From NCBI GenBank assembly GCA_944470555.2, contig OX104130.1, forward strand, positions 63,989,160 through 64,053,159: a stretch of 64,000 bases of DNA, in the 5' to 3' direction. Both the position numbers and the translations under genes were made by a program. Below are positions 1 to 11,500 of this stretch, one piece after another. The notes beneath the pieces were generated by a model. That model made no database searches. It worked only from the letters and a program-made list of their open reading frames with translations, and was not told the origin of the DNA. Positions within the stretch are counted from its first letter, which is position 1. Each line of letters starts with the position of its first letter. Source of the DNA: Heterobilharzia americana (lineage: Eukaryota > Platyhelminthes > Trematoda > Strigeidida > Schistosomatidae).

Positions 1-399
1 TTCAACAATTATATGAAGACGCCACATGCCAGCCAAGTAATTCACAATGGGAAGCTCAGTGACGCCTTCGAAGTGAAGTGAAGTGAAGACAGGAGTAAAA
101 CAAGGCTGCCCACTATCACCAATCATCTTCCTGATTGTGTTGTGGTCTAGTGGACTGGATCATGCAACAGACAGTGAGGAGCTGTGAGAAGAGGGTGATA
201 GGCTGGCTGCATCCTAGAAGATTTAGATTTCGCCAACGACGACTTGTGTCTGATGTCTTGTCGCACAAACTTGAAGGTCGACAGGCGAAAACTAACAAGT
301 TGGTGGGAGTGGCGGGGCAGCGAAGATGGGACACCATTCCAGTGAACGTGGAGAAGACAGAGGTGATGAAGATACCCAAACAACAACATCACCATCACC

Positions 400-431
<32 letters not shown>

Positions 432-1165
432 CAACAAGCTCCAATCACTATGAATGAGAGAAAGCTAAGGGAAGTAGCCTCTTTCACATACACTCATCTA
501 GGCAGCACTGTCTCAACTGTTTCATACAGGTGGCACGGGCACAGACGAGGACGTCAAAGCCAGCATTGGAAAAGCAAGACAGACGTTGATTAGCCTGAAA
601 CCAGTGTGTAGATCTTCTGCACTCAGCATAGAGCGTCAACGAGATCCGGATTATCAACACCAACGTGAAATCAGTGCTCTCATGTGATGGATGGTTGAGA
701 GACTTGGTGGGTGGTTAGGAAAGGCATTTCCAACAAACTACAGATATTCATCAACAACTGCCACCTACACTGGCTCGTTACTGAAGCTCAGATGTTCAGA
801 ATGATAAGAATAAGCAACAGGTAACTCTGTCTGGGGTTGAACCAACTAAGAACCTATCTGTGAACAAGTATGCAGTTGAAGGAAGTGGAGATGGATTGTA
901 TGTGGCATGCACTGAGAAGGTCGAGTGGTGATATCACGCGTCAGGTCAGTTGGTGGAGTGGAACATCGGTGGGAAGCGGTGAGTTGGGTGTCGGTGGTGA
1001 GGGTGAGGTTGATATGGAGGAGATCGTGTGAGGAGGAGATGAGAGGTTGTGTGCTGTTATGGAGCAGAGTTCAAAAGATTTCGGAGAAGAGAGTGAAATG
1101 GAGACGTGCTACTGAATTTCTATGTTCTATTAGGAACCCAAGGGACTAATAAGAATAATAAAAGT
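1..1165 (+). mobile_element. RTE-clade LINE copy A, 3' part (starts outside the window)
   Basis: This is the C-terminal half of a non-LTR retrotransposon reverse transcriptase plus the 3' tail. In order it shows the end of the RT palm (VKQGCPLSP at about 95-120), the altered catalytic box in which DFA is followed by NDD (about 225-245), a CAC/CAA tract coding His then Gln (about 387-437), the block SFTYTHLGSTVS (about 480-515), and a C-terminal region with many frame breaks. The copy ends in a TAA/TAATAA-rich tail at about 1145-1180, as is usual in the RTE clade. The reading frame changes several times, so it is a pseudogene. The longest open piece (135-593) crosses two frames of the ancestral protein and should not be taken as a gene. 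It is near-identical to the copies starting at 8946, 17439 and 42522. Confidence 0.85.
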
Positions 1166-3540
1166 AATAATAATTTACATTAGGTTTCTAGCAATTGAAA
1201 TGGTAAAATCATCTCCTTCCAAAATATTTTTCTGAAGTTTATTTGGTTATACTGCAATAAGGTATGACACTTCTAAATGTTGATATGTTTCAGTTTAAAT
1301 CCATAACTAACACTAACTCTTCCAGGTATATTTGCATTACTATGTGTTGAAGATTTAAGAACGAACTCAATTTAGGTTAGATGTTCATTTTTATATCTGT
1401 TGGCTGATGACTGAACTGGATGCAAATCTTCTGAAACGGGGAACGTGTTCATCTAAAGAAGAATGACCCTAAAAGTTGTTTCAGGTAAGGCTGCAAAGAA
1501 AGCTTCTTAGACGAAGTTGTTAAATGTTGAAAAGAAGAAGAAGAGGAGGAAGAAGGACAGGTATGCCATATACATCTACATGGATCTGAGCCAAGTACGT
1601 CCCCAAACTGGTATCTATTTGGAGGCAATGTCGATCATGAACTCGTTTGTGAACCACATATTTTCGAGGGAATTTCATTTAACTTTTATGTATGCTGTGC
1701 TTTTCATACACCAATTTTTCGACTTTGTTGAACTTCTATTACATTCTCTGCTAAACGTAATGTGATGCTTGAGTAATTTATCTTTCAGATCGAACCAAAT
1801 AGAACATTAGACAAATTTTTACCGGAGCAGTGTTTGTGAAATTTACAAGTGCTTCTACTCTATATTTTTCATAGTATCTTCTTAAATGCTTTGAGATATA
1901 TCTACCACTTTGAGGTGGATTTGCAGTTATTACTGAATTTTATTTAGTCTAATATTTTTGTGACATCAAAAGCAGGACATTCAGCGAAGCGGATTCTTTT
2001 CAACGAATTTACTCCCAAGCTGTTCATTCATAAATTCGTCGAAAAGAGACCTCCTCCCTGAATACCTTGTCTTTGATGTCACAATGGTAATAATGAATAA
2101 TACTTTTGTCGACACATTATACAAAATCAGGTTACTACCACCAACATAATTTTCAAGACGATTTCGCCTACCACGGATGGCCACACTGAATTCGAAAGCC
2201 ACAAAAATACACGCAAAATAGGAGTAATATAATGTCAAAGAAGGCCAAGTCGTTTGTTGATGGCAACTATATCAGAAAACCATGCTGGTCGAAAAATATT
2301 CTCAAAAAATGCGTACAACATGAGTAAATGTAAAAAGTCATATGGATCGCAGTTAAGGAAGAGGTATTGTCTATACAGAGAGGTTATTTATTCATTTAGA
2401 TGTCGATTTTTCATTCTATGTCTAAAGATAATCTTAATAAGTTTGTCAGTCAGAGTTATTGAAGACTAGGTTTTGGTTTGTTAAAATGATATCCGCTTTA
2501 AAAGTAGGAATAAATGATTAAGAGTTGTATTAGACGTCATTCAATTCTCCCTTCCAATAAAGTTTTAGCCTTACATCTCACAGATGGAAGCTTATGAGCA
2601 ACCAGACTGGTCAAACATGATCAGTCTTTATTATCCAGATAGACTTGATGCATCCATTAGTTGTCTGGGTTTATCATGGAAAAGTGCCTACATGTGTAAC
2701 GACATTCCCATTGACTACTACCGTTCTATGTCAATTTGACTAATACCATAACAGAAGTGAATAAAACTGAGTCTTTGTAAATAGAAGCAACTCTACAAAC
2801 CACCCTGGCAACTACTTAAGTAACCGATAACAGTTCTGTATTTTATAAAAAGCGTCCATTTCAGTCACAATAAAGAAACTCGGTTGGTTACTTTAGTTGT
2901 TCCTAGAGAGGCCTTTTAAAGTCACTCTGAAATACAGATATTTAATGCCATACGACTAAAAATAATTGGACTGGTTGATGGAACTATTTGCAGGAACTGC
3001 GTGAAACACATATTATGCAATTATAATCCCTGTTCTCACTTAGTCATTTTGAAGTACAAGTTCTAAGTGAGGATTCATTTAATTCCCACTTCAATTTCAA
3101 AAAGCATTTGATTGAACAAAGAATTTTGTTTTCGATAATTTCTTCAGGTCCCGCAGTTATATGTTCATGTTAAGGAATTACTTGTCAACAATGTAGAGAT
3201 TCCGCTTGTCATTTTGTTAACAATATTATACAGTTGAGGTAGCCAAATGGGAAACTTCCTTGATGAACGTTTATGATGGAATCAATTGTTAGTAGGATTC
3301 AATTCAAAATAATTGATTATCTAAATGATTATAGGGTTTATGTAATAACATAAGGTGATAGTTTAATAAAACAGTGAGAGAGTGTTTATGACGACTGGAT
3401 TAAACAAACTAAGAAGGACAAAGTAGACTAAAAGAATTCGTCAAAACAATTCCAGATTATTGGGAAGAGGCGGGTGTTTACAGTATGGAATTAGATTATC
3501 TGGGCCAATGATAACGTATTATTTATTATTTCACCATATG
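1166..3540. other. AT-rich DNA without a recognisable gene
   Basis: I see only short chance frames here. A CTGATGA...GAAAC pair near 1410-1440 recalls a hammerhead core, but its stem II does not pair. No tRNA, splice-bounded exon or repeat is evident. Confidence 0.5.
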
Positions 3541-3588
3541 TTATAAACTAAATTAACAAATCTAATATGGAATTACATTCTACCGCAG
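3541..3588 (-). repeat. Short interspersed repeat, copy 1
   Basis: The word around TAGAATGTAATTCCATAT followed by TAGATTTG recurs at 10633-10730 and 50849-50942. It lies directly downstream, on the minus strand, of the PLE remnant at 3580-3890. It may be a piece of a PLE terminal region or a separate SINE; I cannot tell which. Confidence 0.4.
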
Positions 3589-3890
3589 TACCCAGGTTTT
3601 ATAAATATATCTGCGCCAGGATTCTAACGGATTTTTGCATCTTGAATGGGACCACAGTAGTTGAAGAGGTAACGCTTGTTTCTTTTGAACACACAACTCA
3701 GGTTGTTTGATCCTGATTGCTACTACTTCTACAGTCTGAAGGATTCTCAGCCAAGTACCTTTTAGGAAGTTGATAGGAAGACGGTACAGAATAGAAAACG
3801 ACTCATTCATCCCCACTTTATGGTTCGTTTCAACCAAGTGTGCTAATATGGGGCTTGAAATGGTCTTTACCACTGCGTCAAACTTCATTC
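3580..3890 (-). pseudogene. Penelope-like element remnant, C-terminal end of the GIY-YIG region
   Basis: The minus strand encodes a short open piece of about 100 codons whose words match the extreme C-terminus of trematode Penelope-like retroelements: ILAHLVETNHKVGMNESF, then ILYRLPINF, then VAIRIKQPELCVQKK. In intact PLEs this follows the GIY-YIG endonuclease, which nicks the target for reverse transcription. The RT and the catalytic part of the endonuclease are missing, so the copy is 5' truncated and inactive. The frame has stayed open over this stretch, which makes it the best-preserved PLE tail in the window. The call rests on word-level resemblance to the family and to the copies at 28165 and 46600. 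Confidence 0.65.
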
Positions 3891-3899
3891 CTAGCATAT

Positions 3900-5970
3900 A
3901 GGCTTACAGCCTGACACTAGCGTTACGGTACTCAGATCTTTTTGAAAATAAATGAATAATTTGCAAACGGAATCATATCTTATGGCAAACATTAGTCTTT
4001 TTTTAATCCACACACTACAAAGAACTTTTTCAGCTTTCGGAACTAGACATATATCCTTAAGTGAACATTGTTAACCGTAAATTCATGTATGGTTGGCAGG
4101 TAGCTTATTTGGTGCTGTCACCAGAGAACAGATCAAAGAATTAAGCAATCTGGGATTCACGGTATTCAGAACAAAGGAAAATACTTAAAAGGAAGAAATA
4201 TTTAGTCAGTTAATAACAGTAATGGATTCTATGAACCTCATTTTGATGGGAATGCGAAGAAGATATTTAGTTAACATATTTACACTATTATGTCTAGAAG
4301 GAGTTTGCATACGACTGAGCTGTCCATGACTTTTAGTTTTAATCCAATAATTTTGATGGATAAGATATTGTTTGAGGACAGATCCCCAACAAACGGTCTG
4401 TCCGTATGGTTGGCTCAAAAATTTTATGCATAAGGCATGGTAAACTGTCAAGTATTACATTCTCAGGCTTTGCAACAGTAATTGTGTGTATAATGAGCTG
4501 GCAGACGACAGCCTGTCCAAACTATGCTCACTTTAACTCCACTACATTTTAAAATTGTTTCACTTCCGATCTAGTAAGTCTTAGTGTTCGATAACTGTAT
4601 CTAGTCTGGAAATTTCTGTCGAAGTCATCGAAGTTGGTTCCGTAGGATAGCCTTAATTATTCAACATTAAAATATAAGTAATTAAATACACAATATCATT
4701 CTCGTCATTGAACTTGAGCAGTATTTCAGAGAAAGTGGTAGTCAACCCCTTAGCCTCAGTTACCAGCACACTGGGTAGGACAGGCTGTACTTCAGACTGA
4801 CCATTTCAAAGGGGATTCGGAAGCTACTGTTCATCATATCATCCGCAGCACATTTCATCTTACTAAATATCTAGTACTTCTTGTCTGTTTGCAACGATTT
4901 TGGAAGTTTTTAACAACTACTAGATCTAGTTATTTTTTTTTCATTTCCCGTATCTGCTATGCGTAAAAAACCGTTTGATAGTTATGTAAACTTTATAAAA
5001 TTAAAGACAAGAATTTTAGAAACTGTCATCTACTTGGTGCTCATGAGATAAGCCTTCATAGCTGGAAAAATTATTTAGTGAAGGGATATTACTTGACATT
5101 AAAAATAACTTTATCTGTCGGTTCTTGTGTCCGAAAGTGCAAAAAATACTTAAATCCAATTTTTGAAGCGAAACTAAAACTTAAGCTGGCTTTAGATTCA
5201 GTACATAAGTATATACAAATATTTCACTTACATAAACTGAGTTTAAGCAGCAGCGTCACTGTCCTATCTATCAAATGCAAATCTGAAGTGTAGAACAATG
5301 CTCTTTAAATAGTAACCATACTACTGAATTTTCATTGAGTGTTTTGTACAACTTTCACCAGTAAGTTGATCAGTAGGGTACTGATAATCGTTTGGTCAAA
5401 ACTAATTCTAACTAAAAGTAAGTTGCAGAGTGCGTAAAAAAGTAGAGTACGATTTTCACGACTTCATATTGACTAGATAGTTAAAATTAAGCGTTTGAAT
5501 GAAGTTTTTGTGTTTTTAGAAGTTTAGCCTTCATCTTCATGTTCTCGACTAATTTTGTGCTTATGATAAAAAGATGTTTTCAAGGATTGGATACCCAGCA
5601 TAAGAGTATGCTGAAGGTATAAAACTAAGTTTTTCCGCAACTAATACGGAATTTCCTACGGGGAAGATAAAATTTTACAAATATGACTGCACTAGACACC
5701 AACTTCTCTTGATTAGCCACCTTATATCTTTTGCAGCTTGTAAAGTTTTGCTACATTTCAATTAATGAAAAAAAATGGAGTATGAAACGTACAACTGTGT
5801 CTTCTCGATGGGCAGTGACCGTAGAGTTCAAGTTGATCTTCATTCATAAGAATGAAATTGCAGAGCATTCACAACATGCCGTTGCTCATGTGAACATATG
5901 CTTCTAGCAAATTTAAAGAAGCCTGCTTTTACAGGAATCTAGTATTTCGTGACTGTCTATCTGAATTTTG
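3900..5970. other. AT-rich DNA, probably intergenic or intronic
   Basis: There is no coherent reading frame, tRNA or recognised repeat. If the exon at 5974-6201 is real, its upstream intron lies here. Confidence 0.45.
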
Positions 5971-5973
5971 TAG

Positions 5974-6201
5974 ACAATCTTGTTCTTAAACACTGCCAAA
6001 GTTGGACTTGGTCAAGGGTTTCTGACACATCACCTAGCATACCGGTGACCCCGTTTACAAAACCATGTGACCTCTACATTCGTGAAATGCGTAAGATGAC
6101 GTTAGATTACCCCCACATACCTGTCAAATTTCGAAACGAATTCATAGCCGATATTGCTGCCAAGGTCAATGAAATCTACAGAAGGGTTATTGACATGGAA
6201 A
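5974..6201 (+). CDS. Candidate internal exon, unrecognised protein
   Basis: A pyrimidine-rich run ending in TTTTGTAG precedes base 5974, and a strong donor GTAAGT starts at 6202. The single open frame between them encodes 76 codons that look like real protein: mixed composition, with WTWSRVSD, then CDLYIREMRKM, then YPHIPVKFRNEFIADIA and NEIYRRVIDM. It has no low-complexity bias and no stop. The exon is 228 bases long, a multiple of three. It starts with the last two bases of a codon and ends with the first base of the next, so it is a symmetric phase-1 exon. It can join in frame to the candidate exon at 31581-31712, which has the same phase. I do not recognise the family. The helical, charged second half suggests a cytoplasmic or regulatory domain, but that is a guess. 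A weaker acceptor (CACCTAG) lies inside the exon and would shorten it. Confidence 0.55.
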
Positions 6202-6207
6202 GTAAGT

Positions 6208-8945
6208 GTCATATTTATGTGATATTTTCCTCAATCACAGGTCTACAATGAAACGGTTCTATCATTCTGATGTCTTCAAACTGCGGTATCCTGAGCCTTT
6301 CAGCCGAAGATGCGAGGATACGAAGAAAAAGCATTCACAAAACTTCCTTATGTACTGCGTTGAAATATAACTTTACCCATGTTTGATTTCTACTTTTAAG
6401 TCATTGCACATAGTAAAGGAACTGATGCGTGTCACTACACTATGTGGGAAACCGCGAATGGTTATTGTTCGTAAGTTCTGCAAGTATGAGTACCTGTTGG
6501 CAAACGTTTCAATATAAAGACGCATTTGTTTAAAACTCCTATTCCTAGGTATCTATACTTTATCACACATCAAATAATTCATAATTTTGAAAGACGGTAT
6601 AGAAGTAACTGACTTGTACCCACATTACTTAATAAGATAAAAGTGGCACACGTAAAGGAAAATACTAGTCCAAATGAAGTCACTATATGTATAGCTTTTG
6701 GTTACGTAGAGTAAATTTATTGTTGTACTCACAGACTAGCGAACCACATGATTACCATAACCTTTAGTTTATGGGGATAAAGATGCGATTTCAGTTGTAA
6801 CATACAATAATTAGTTGTTCACAGAGGAAATCAGTCATTGAGCAACCATTATGAAACAACTGAACATACTTACTCAAGGATATGCAGTCAACTACAGTAG
6901 TAAACAATGTATTTTATTTATCCATGGGGTGCTGAAATCCTCCATGCAACATTACCAGTTTACTGCAATCACGTCACTAATAACCAAAGTATCTAGTTTT
7001 TAAGGCAGTTCATGTTCCATAACCTCCGTATTTAAATCGAACAAGACAAACACTAATAAGTATAGTTGTAAAAAGCAGTGTTCATACAACTTTATTGCAC
7101 TTTAAGGAACACACTATGGTAGTTAGTGAGTTGGATTACAATAAACTGTAAGTGCTTTCATGTACTACTTAACTGGAAGTCGTAATTCAAAGAACCTTTA
7201 GGTAAGCGAAGATTTATTTCAATATTCCCTAAGCATGCAATTAGTATAACCAAAAGTAGTAGCAGCTTTATTTCACATTAACTAAACACTGTATTCCAAT
7301 TCACATCTCTAGGTTTCTCTACCATACTTTCATCACAACAAAAAAGTAAAGAATCTGCTACATACACATATATTTATCATGCCTATATCAAATCTACAAT
7401 CTCTGAACAACTTTCATGTGAAAAAATATTTCCAATACAAATGTTCGTTAACTTCATTCATCTTCAGCGATTTCACCTGACGTACTATAGGGATCAAACT
7501 ATTTTGTCGTTAGGTAAGGTGGGCAGCCATTTTTTGTTACTTCTTAGTTCATATATGTGTCTTAAGAAGGAGAAAGTGACAAATTTGAAACAGATCTTAA
7601 ATATTTTGTTTTGTTATTTCCAACAACCCATTATTTCTCTATAATTTGCATCATAAGAATTCGAAAAATAAAAGGAGGTTATAGTGAAGATAGTTATTAC
7701 TTCAGCGACCTATTTTCACAGCTGCACATTCATTAATATATGCGTAAAATGAAAAAAATCCCAGACGGGTTTCCAGTCAAAGATCAAACCTAATTAGTAA
7801 ATGTATAGGGGCAATGAAATGTTATTACGTAACACAAGAAATGGTGTCAAAAGCATTGAACAGTAAGATTTGGTATCTGGTAAAAACAAATAAATAAACA
7901 TAAATGAATGTATAAACAAACAAATAAGTAAAATACGAAGATAAGGCATAAACAGAGGTGTAGATTATCTGTTTGAGGTCACGGTAAAAAGGGTACTTGA
8001 ACATGTATTCATAAGAAATATTTTCAGATTCTCTTTTTACCTTGACCTCACCCAGATACTCTCTACTTTTGTTCATATATTTGTTTACGTTTATTTCTTT
8101 CTTTTTACCAGTGCATTATATAAAAACGAGCTACGGCATTTTGCATTCTGAACATAGGAAATACGCATTTTTACACAGAATATGATAGCGTAAGACAGGT
8201 GAAATAACACCTAGGGGTGACGTTTGTCTTCACCCTACATTCGTTTTCTCATTAATGAGACGTTACAGTTAAATTATGAAAATCATTCAAGATGAATGTA
8301 ACAAAAGTGAAAATAAAACTTCATAAATTTACAGCGTAACCTGATTTACTGCTTTCTTCAAATAAATAGAGCTGATTTGACTTTTTGGAAGAAGATTAAC
8401 GTATTCTTGAACCATACGTATGACTAATAACACAGCTGTTCCTAAAGTTTCTTAAAAAAGGAAATAAATTTGTAATAAGTATTTTTAGGAAATAAGCAGT
8501 TTTAATCTGACATCTTTCACTGTCATACCATGCGCAAACATTAGGCTGAATGTTTTAGGTTTTTAATGTATAAACAAGGAGCATGAGCAGAGCAAAACGA
8601 AGTACGGTGTCACTACAGGATTTTACTAGAAGTGATTATTCTATAAATCTGTTAGTTCACTTTGAGTATAACATGCTTTGTAAGTTTCATTAAGACACTT
8701 AATTTAATCATCTTTTTAGGCTAGGATGTGTTTACTGAGTAAGGTTATCTCAAAGTAAGTTGATCAATAGTTGAAAGTTTCTGTGTTTAATTCTCTTCAA
8801 AATGAGAATGTGAAAACCAAAGCTTCAGTTTAAGAACTAATGTGGTTTAATGTAGTTTTACCTCACATACATAATGAAGGACTTTCCTCAGTGTGTCAGA
8901 ATGACATTCTTAGAGTTCATTTTTATAAAAAAATCAAATACTAAG
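6208..8945. other. AT-rich DNA, probably intron
   Basis: There are no repeats I can name and no convincing exon. A 46-base stretch at about 7468-7513 sits between a good acceptor (CATCTTCAG) and a donor (GTAAGG), but its open frame has phase 0 and does not fit the flanking phase-1 exons. Confidence 0.4.
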
Positions 8946-10490
8946 TGTTGGTGGAAGAAGGGTTACCTTGTCAAACTGTGGAAGAAGGGAGACCTAAGTG
9001 TTTGCGAGAACTGGTGCTGAATCATGCTCCACTCCTGTCCACCCAAAGCCAGCAAAATATTAAGCCACATCATCCTGGAGAGACTGAAGGATGCACTGGA
9101 ATCAGAACTACGACCTGATCAGGCTGACTGGCTTCAGGAAGTACAAGTCATGTGCGCACAGAATTGCAACGCTACATTACGCACCATCATATAACAGAGT
9201 ATAGCATGGCAGTCAAATCTCCACCCCTACTTCATCGACTTCGTAAAGGCCTTTGACAGCGTCGATCGAGAAGTAATTTGGCAGGCACCTGCTCAAACAC
9301 TACGGAATACCGCAAACCCTCATCAGCCTCATTCAACAATTATATGAAGACGCCACATGCCAGCCAAGTAATTCACAATGCGAAGCTCAGTGACGCCTTC
9401 GAAGTGAAGTGAAGTGAAGTGAAGACAGGAGTAAAACAAGGCTGCCCACTATCACCCATCATCTTCCTGATTGTGTTGTGGTCTAGTGGACTGGATCATG
9501 CAGGAAACAGTGAGGAGCTGTGAGAAGAGGGTGATAGGCTGGCTGCATCCTAGAAGATTTAGATTTCGCCAACGACGACTTGTGTCTGATGTCTTGTCGC
9601 ACAAACTTGAAGGTCGACAGGCGAAAACTAACAAGTTGGTGGGAGTGGCGGGGCAGCGAAGATGGGACACCATTCCAGTGGACGTAGAGAAGACAGAGGT
9701 GATGAAGATACCCAAACAACAACATCACCGTCACCATCACCACCAACACCAACAACAACAAGCTCCAATCACTATGAATGAGAGAAAGCTAAGGGAAGTA
9801 GCCTCTTTCACATACACTCATCTAGGCAGCACTGTCTCAACTGTTTCATACAGGTGGCACGGGCACAGACGAGGACGTCAAAGCCAGCATTGGAAAAGCA
9901 AGATAGATGTTCACTAGCCTGAAACCAGTGTGTAGATCTTCTGCACTCAGCATAGAGCGTCAACGAGATCCGGATTTTCAACACCAACGTGAAATCAGTG
10001 CTGTCATGTGATGGATGGTTGAGAGACTTGGTGGGTGGTTAGGAAAGGCATTTCCAACAAACTACAGACATTCATCAACAACTGCCACCTACACTGGCTC
10101 GTTAGTGAAGCTCAGATGTTCATAATGATAAGAATAAGCAACAGGTAACTCTGGCTGGGGTTGAACCAACTAAGAACCTATCTGTGAACAAGTATGCAGT
10201 TGAAGGAAGTGGAGATGGACTGTATGTGGCATGCACTGAGAAGGTCGAGTGGTGATATCACGCGTCAGGTCAGTTGTTCGAGTGGAACATCGGTGGGAAG
10301 CGGTGAGTTGGGTGTTGGTGGTGAGGGTGAGGGTGATATGGAGGAGATCGTGTGAGGAGGAGATGAGAGGTTGTGTGCTGTTATGGAGCCGAGTTGAAAA
10401 TATTTCAGAGAAGATAGTGAAATGGAGATGTGCTACTGCATCCCTATGTTTCATTAGGAACCCAAGGGACTAATGAGAATAATAATTAAG
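8946..10490 (+). mobile_element. RTE-clade LINE copy B, 5'-truncated
   Basis: The copy begins abruptly inside the RT domain, near the KKGDLSVCENW block. It then runs through the palm (DFVKAFDSVDREVIW at about 9237-9280, VKQGCPLSP at about 9430), the same altered DFA-NDD box, a His/Gln codon tract (about 9721-9760, with a different repeat count from the other copies), SFTYTHLGSTVS, and the 3' end with an AAT/ATAAT tail. A GAAGT array in the palm (about 9400-9425) has one more unit than in copy A. Frame breaks are shared with the other copies. 5' truncation is the usual outcome of target-primed reverse transcription. Confidence 0.85.
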
Positions 10491-10632
10491 TGTTGTATTG
10501 GTTGTAAATTTCAGTTGATCCTTAGAATCTGGACTTGGGTTTGTTTTATGAAAAGTGTCTTTGATGAATGAACGAGCTGGAAGTTGTGTGTTTGGGAAGA
10601 GGTTGTTATCTTTGAGATAATTTATAAGTTGA

Positions 10633-10730
10633 CCGCAAAACTTGGGCAGTGTGGTAGAATGTAATTCCATATCAGATTTGTTTATTTGATTCAGTACATA
10701 CAGTGATACAGTATTCTTTACTTGATCATT
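10633..10730 (+). repeat. Short interspersed repeat, copy 2
   Basis: Matches 50849-50942 over about 95 bases (AAAACTTG, then GTGG-TAGAAT, TAATTCCATAT and a TTATTTGATT block) and 3541-3588 in part. It lies about 140 bases downstream of RTE copy B. It has no tRNA head and no coding capacity. Its family is unknown to me. Confidence 0.45.
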
Positions 10731-10739
10731 TCATTCTCG

Positions 10740-11345
10740 TTTTAAAACAAATGAAATATATGATCGTTTTTATGATATGCAAAGATAATATCTTTTTCAA
10801 AATTTATTTATTTGAATCCCCCAGCATGGCCTCACAAGCTTCCAAAAGCACCGTACGATTAAAAATGGCTTATATTATATAAGCTAAATGAAAGTGTATC
10901 GTCTCCATTCATTATGACTGATGGGTAAAGTAAAGTAAAAAAACACCTTTGTCGAACAAAGTTTCAGTTTCGGTTAAAAACATTGTATTGAGTCATTTGT
11001 GCAGTCATTTGACAGTCTTACAAACACTGCTTACACTTCAAGTATAAACAAAAGGCTGGAAATCACATGTTTCTGCTAACATTTATTGTAATCCAGTTTT
11101 TTACTAAAGTATGCATATATGTGATAGTTAGCAGGCTAACGTTTTGATAACTGCAGTTTACATCAAATCAATTCTAGCAAATACTTTGATGTCGTAAATA
11201 AATTTTCTTTCCTAGTTATGACAATATATCATAACCCAGATTTTTTGACTGGCACATGTGTAATGTAGTGGTAAATTTCGCTATTTTGTTTTATTGGTCA
11301 GATTGTACTGCCCTGTAACAGATTGATTTCTATTATAGGAAAACA
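10740..11345. other. AT-rich DNA, nothing recognised
   Basis: No open frame of interest, RNA gene or repeat is seen. Confidence 0.45.
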
Positions 11346-11348
11346 AAC

Positions 11349-11500
11349 GTTTATAGTATGAGTTTTTATATGATACCGTCGTTGCTTGGACTGAATTGAT
11401 CGGTCTCTGTCAGCATATGGGTTCCTGTGCGGATGCCTCGACACTGCCAGCAATCTGATTATGTTAAGGATAGATTCCACTGCTAGCTACGATCCATCCC
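11349..11500 (-). mobile_element. SM-alpha-type SINE fragment with an internal inversion
   Basis: Read on the minus strand, 11349-11470 carries the 3' body of the SM-alpha-like element: ACATAATCAGATTGCTGGC, then GGCATCCGCACAGG, then ACGACGGTATCATATAAA. The adjoining 11472-11500 carries the block just after the ribozyme (GATTCCACTGCTAGC) in the plus direction. The two halves are therefore inverted relative to each other. The tRNA head and ribozyme are absent. Confidence 0.6.

Noticed and set aside
135..593. Open frames of about 150 codons with a His/Gln run (also at 9471, 19931 and, reversed, 23857) as genes
   Set aside because: They lie inside RTE copies and cross two ancestral frames. The His/Gln run is a microsatellite within a dead reverse transcriptase.
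1410..1442. CTGATGA...GAAAC hammerhead-like pair on the plus strand
   Set aside because: The bases next to the two core words do not form stem II, and no stem III or cleavage site fits.
7468..7513. 46-base micro-exon between a good acceptor and donor
   Set aside because: The only open frame has a phase that cannot join the phase-1 exons on either side.
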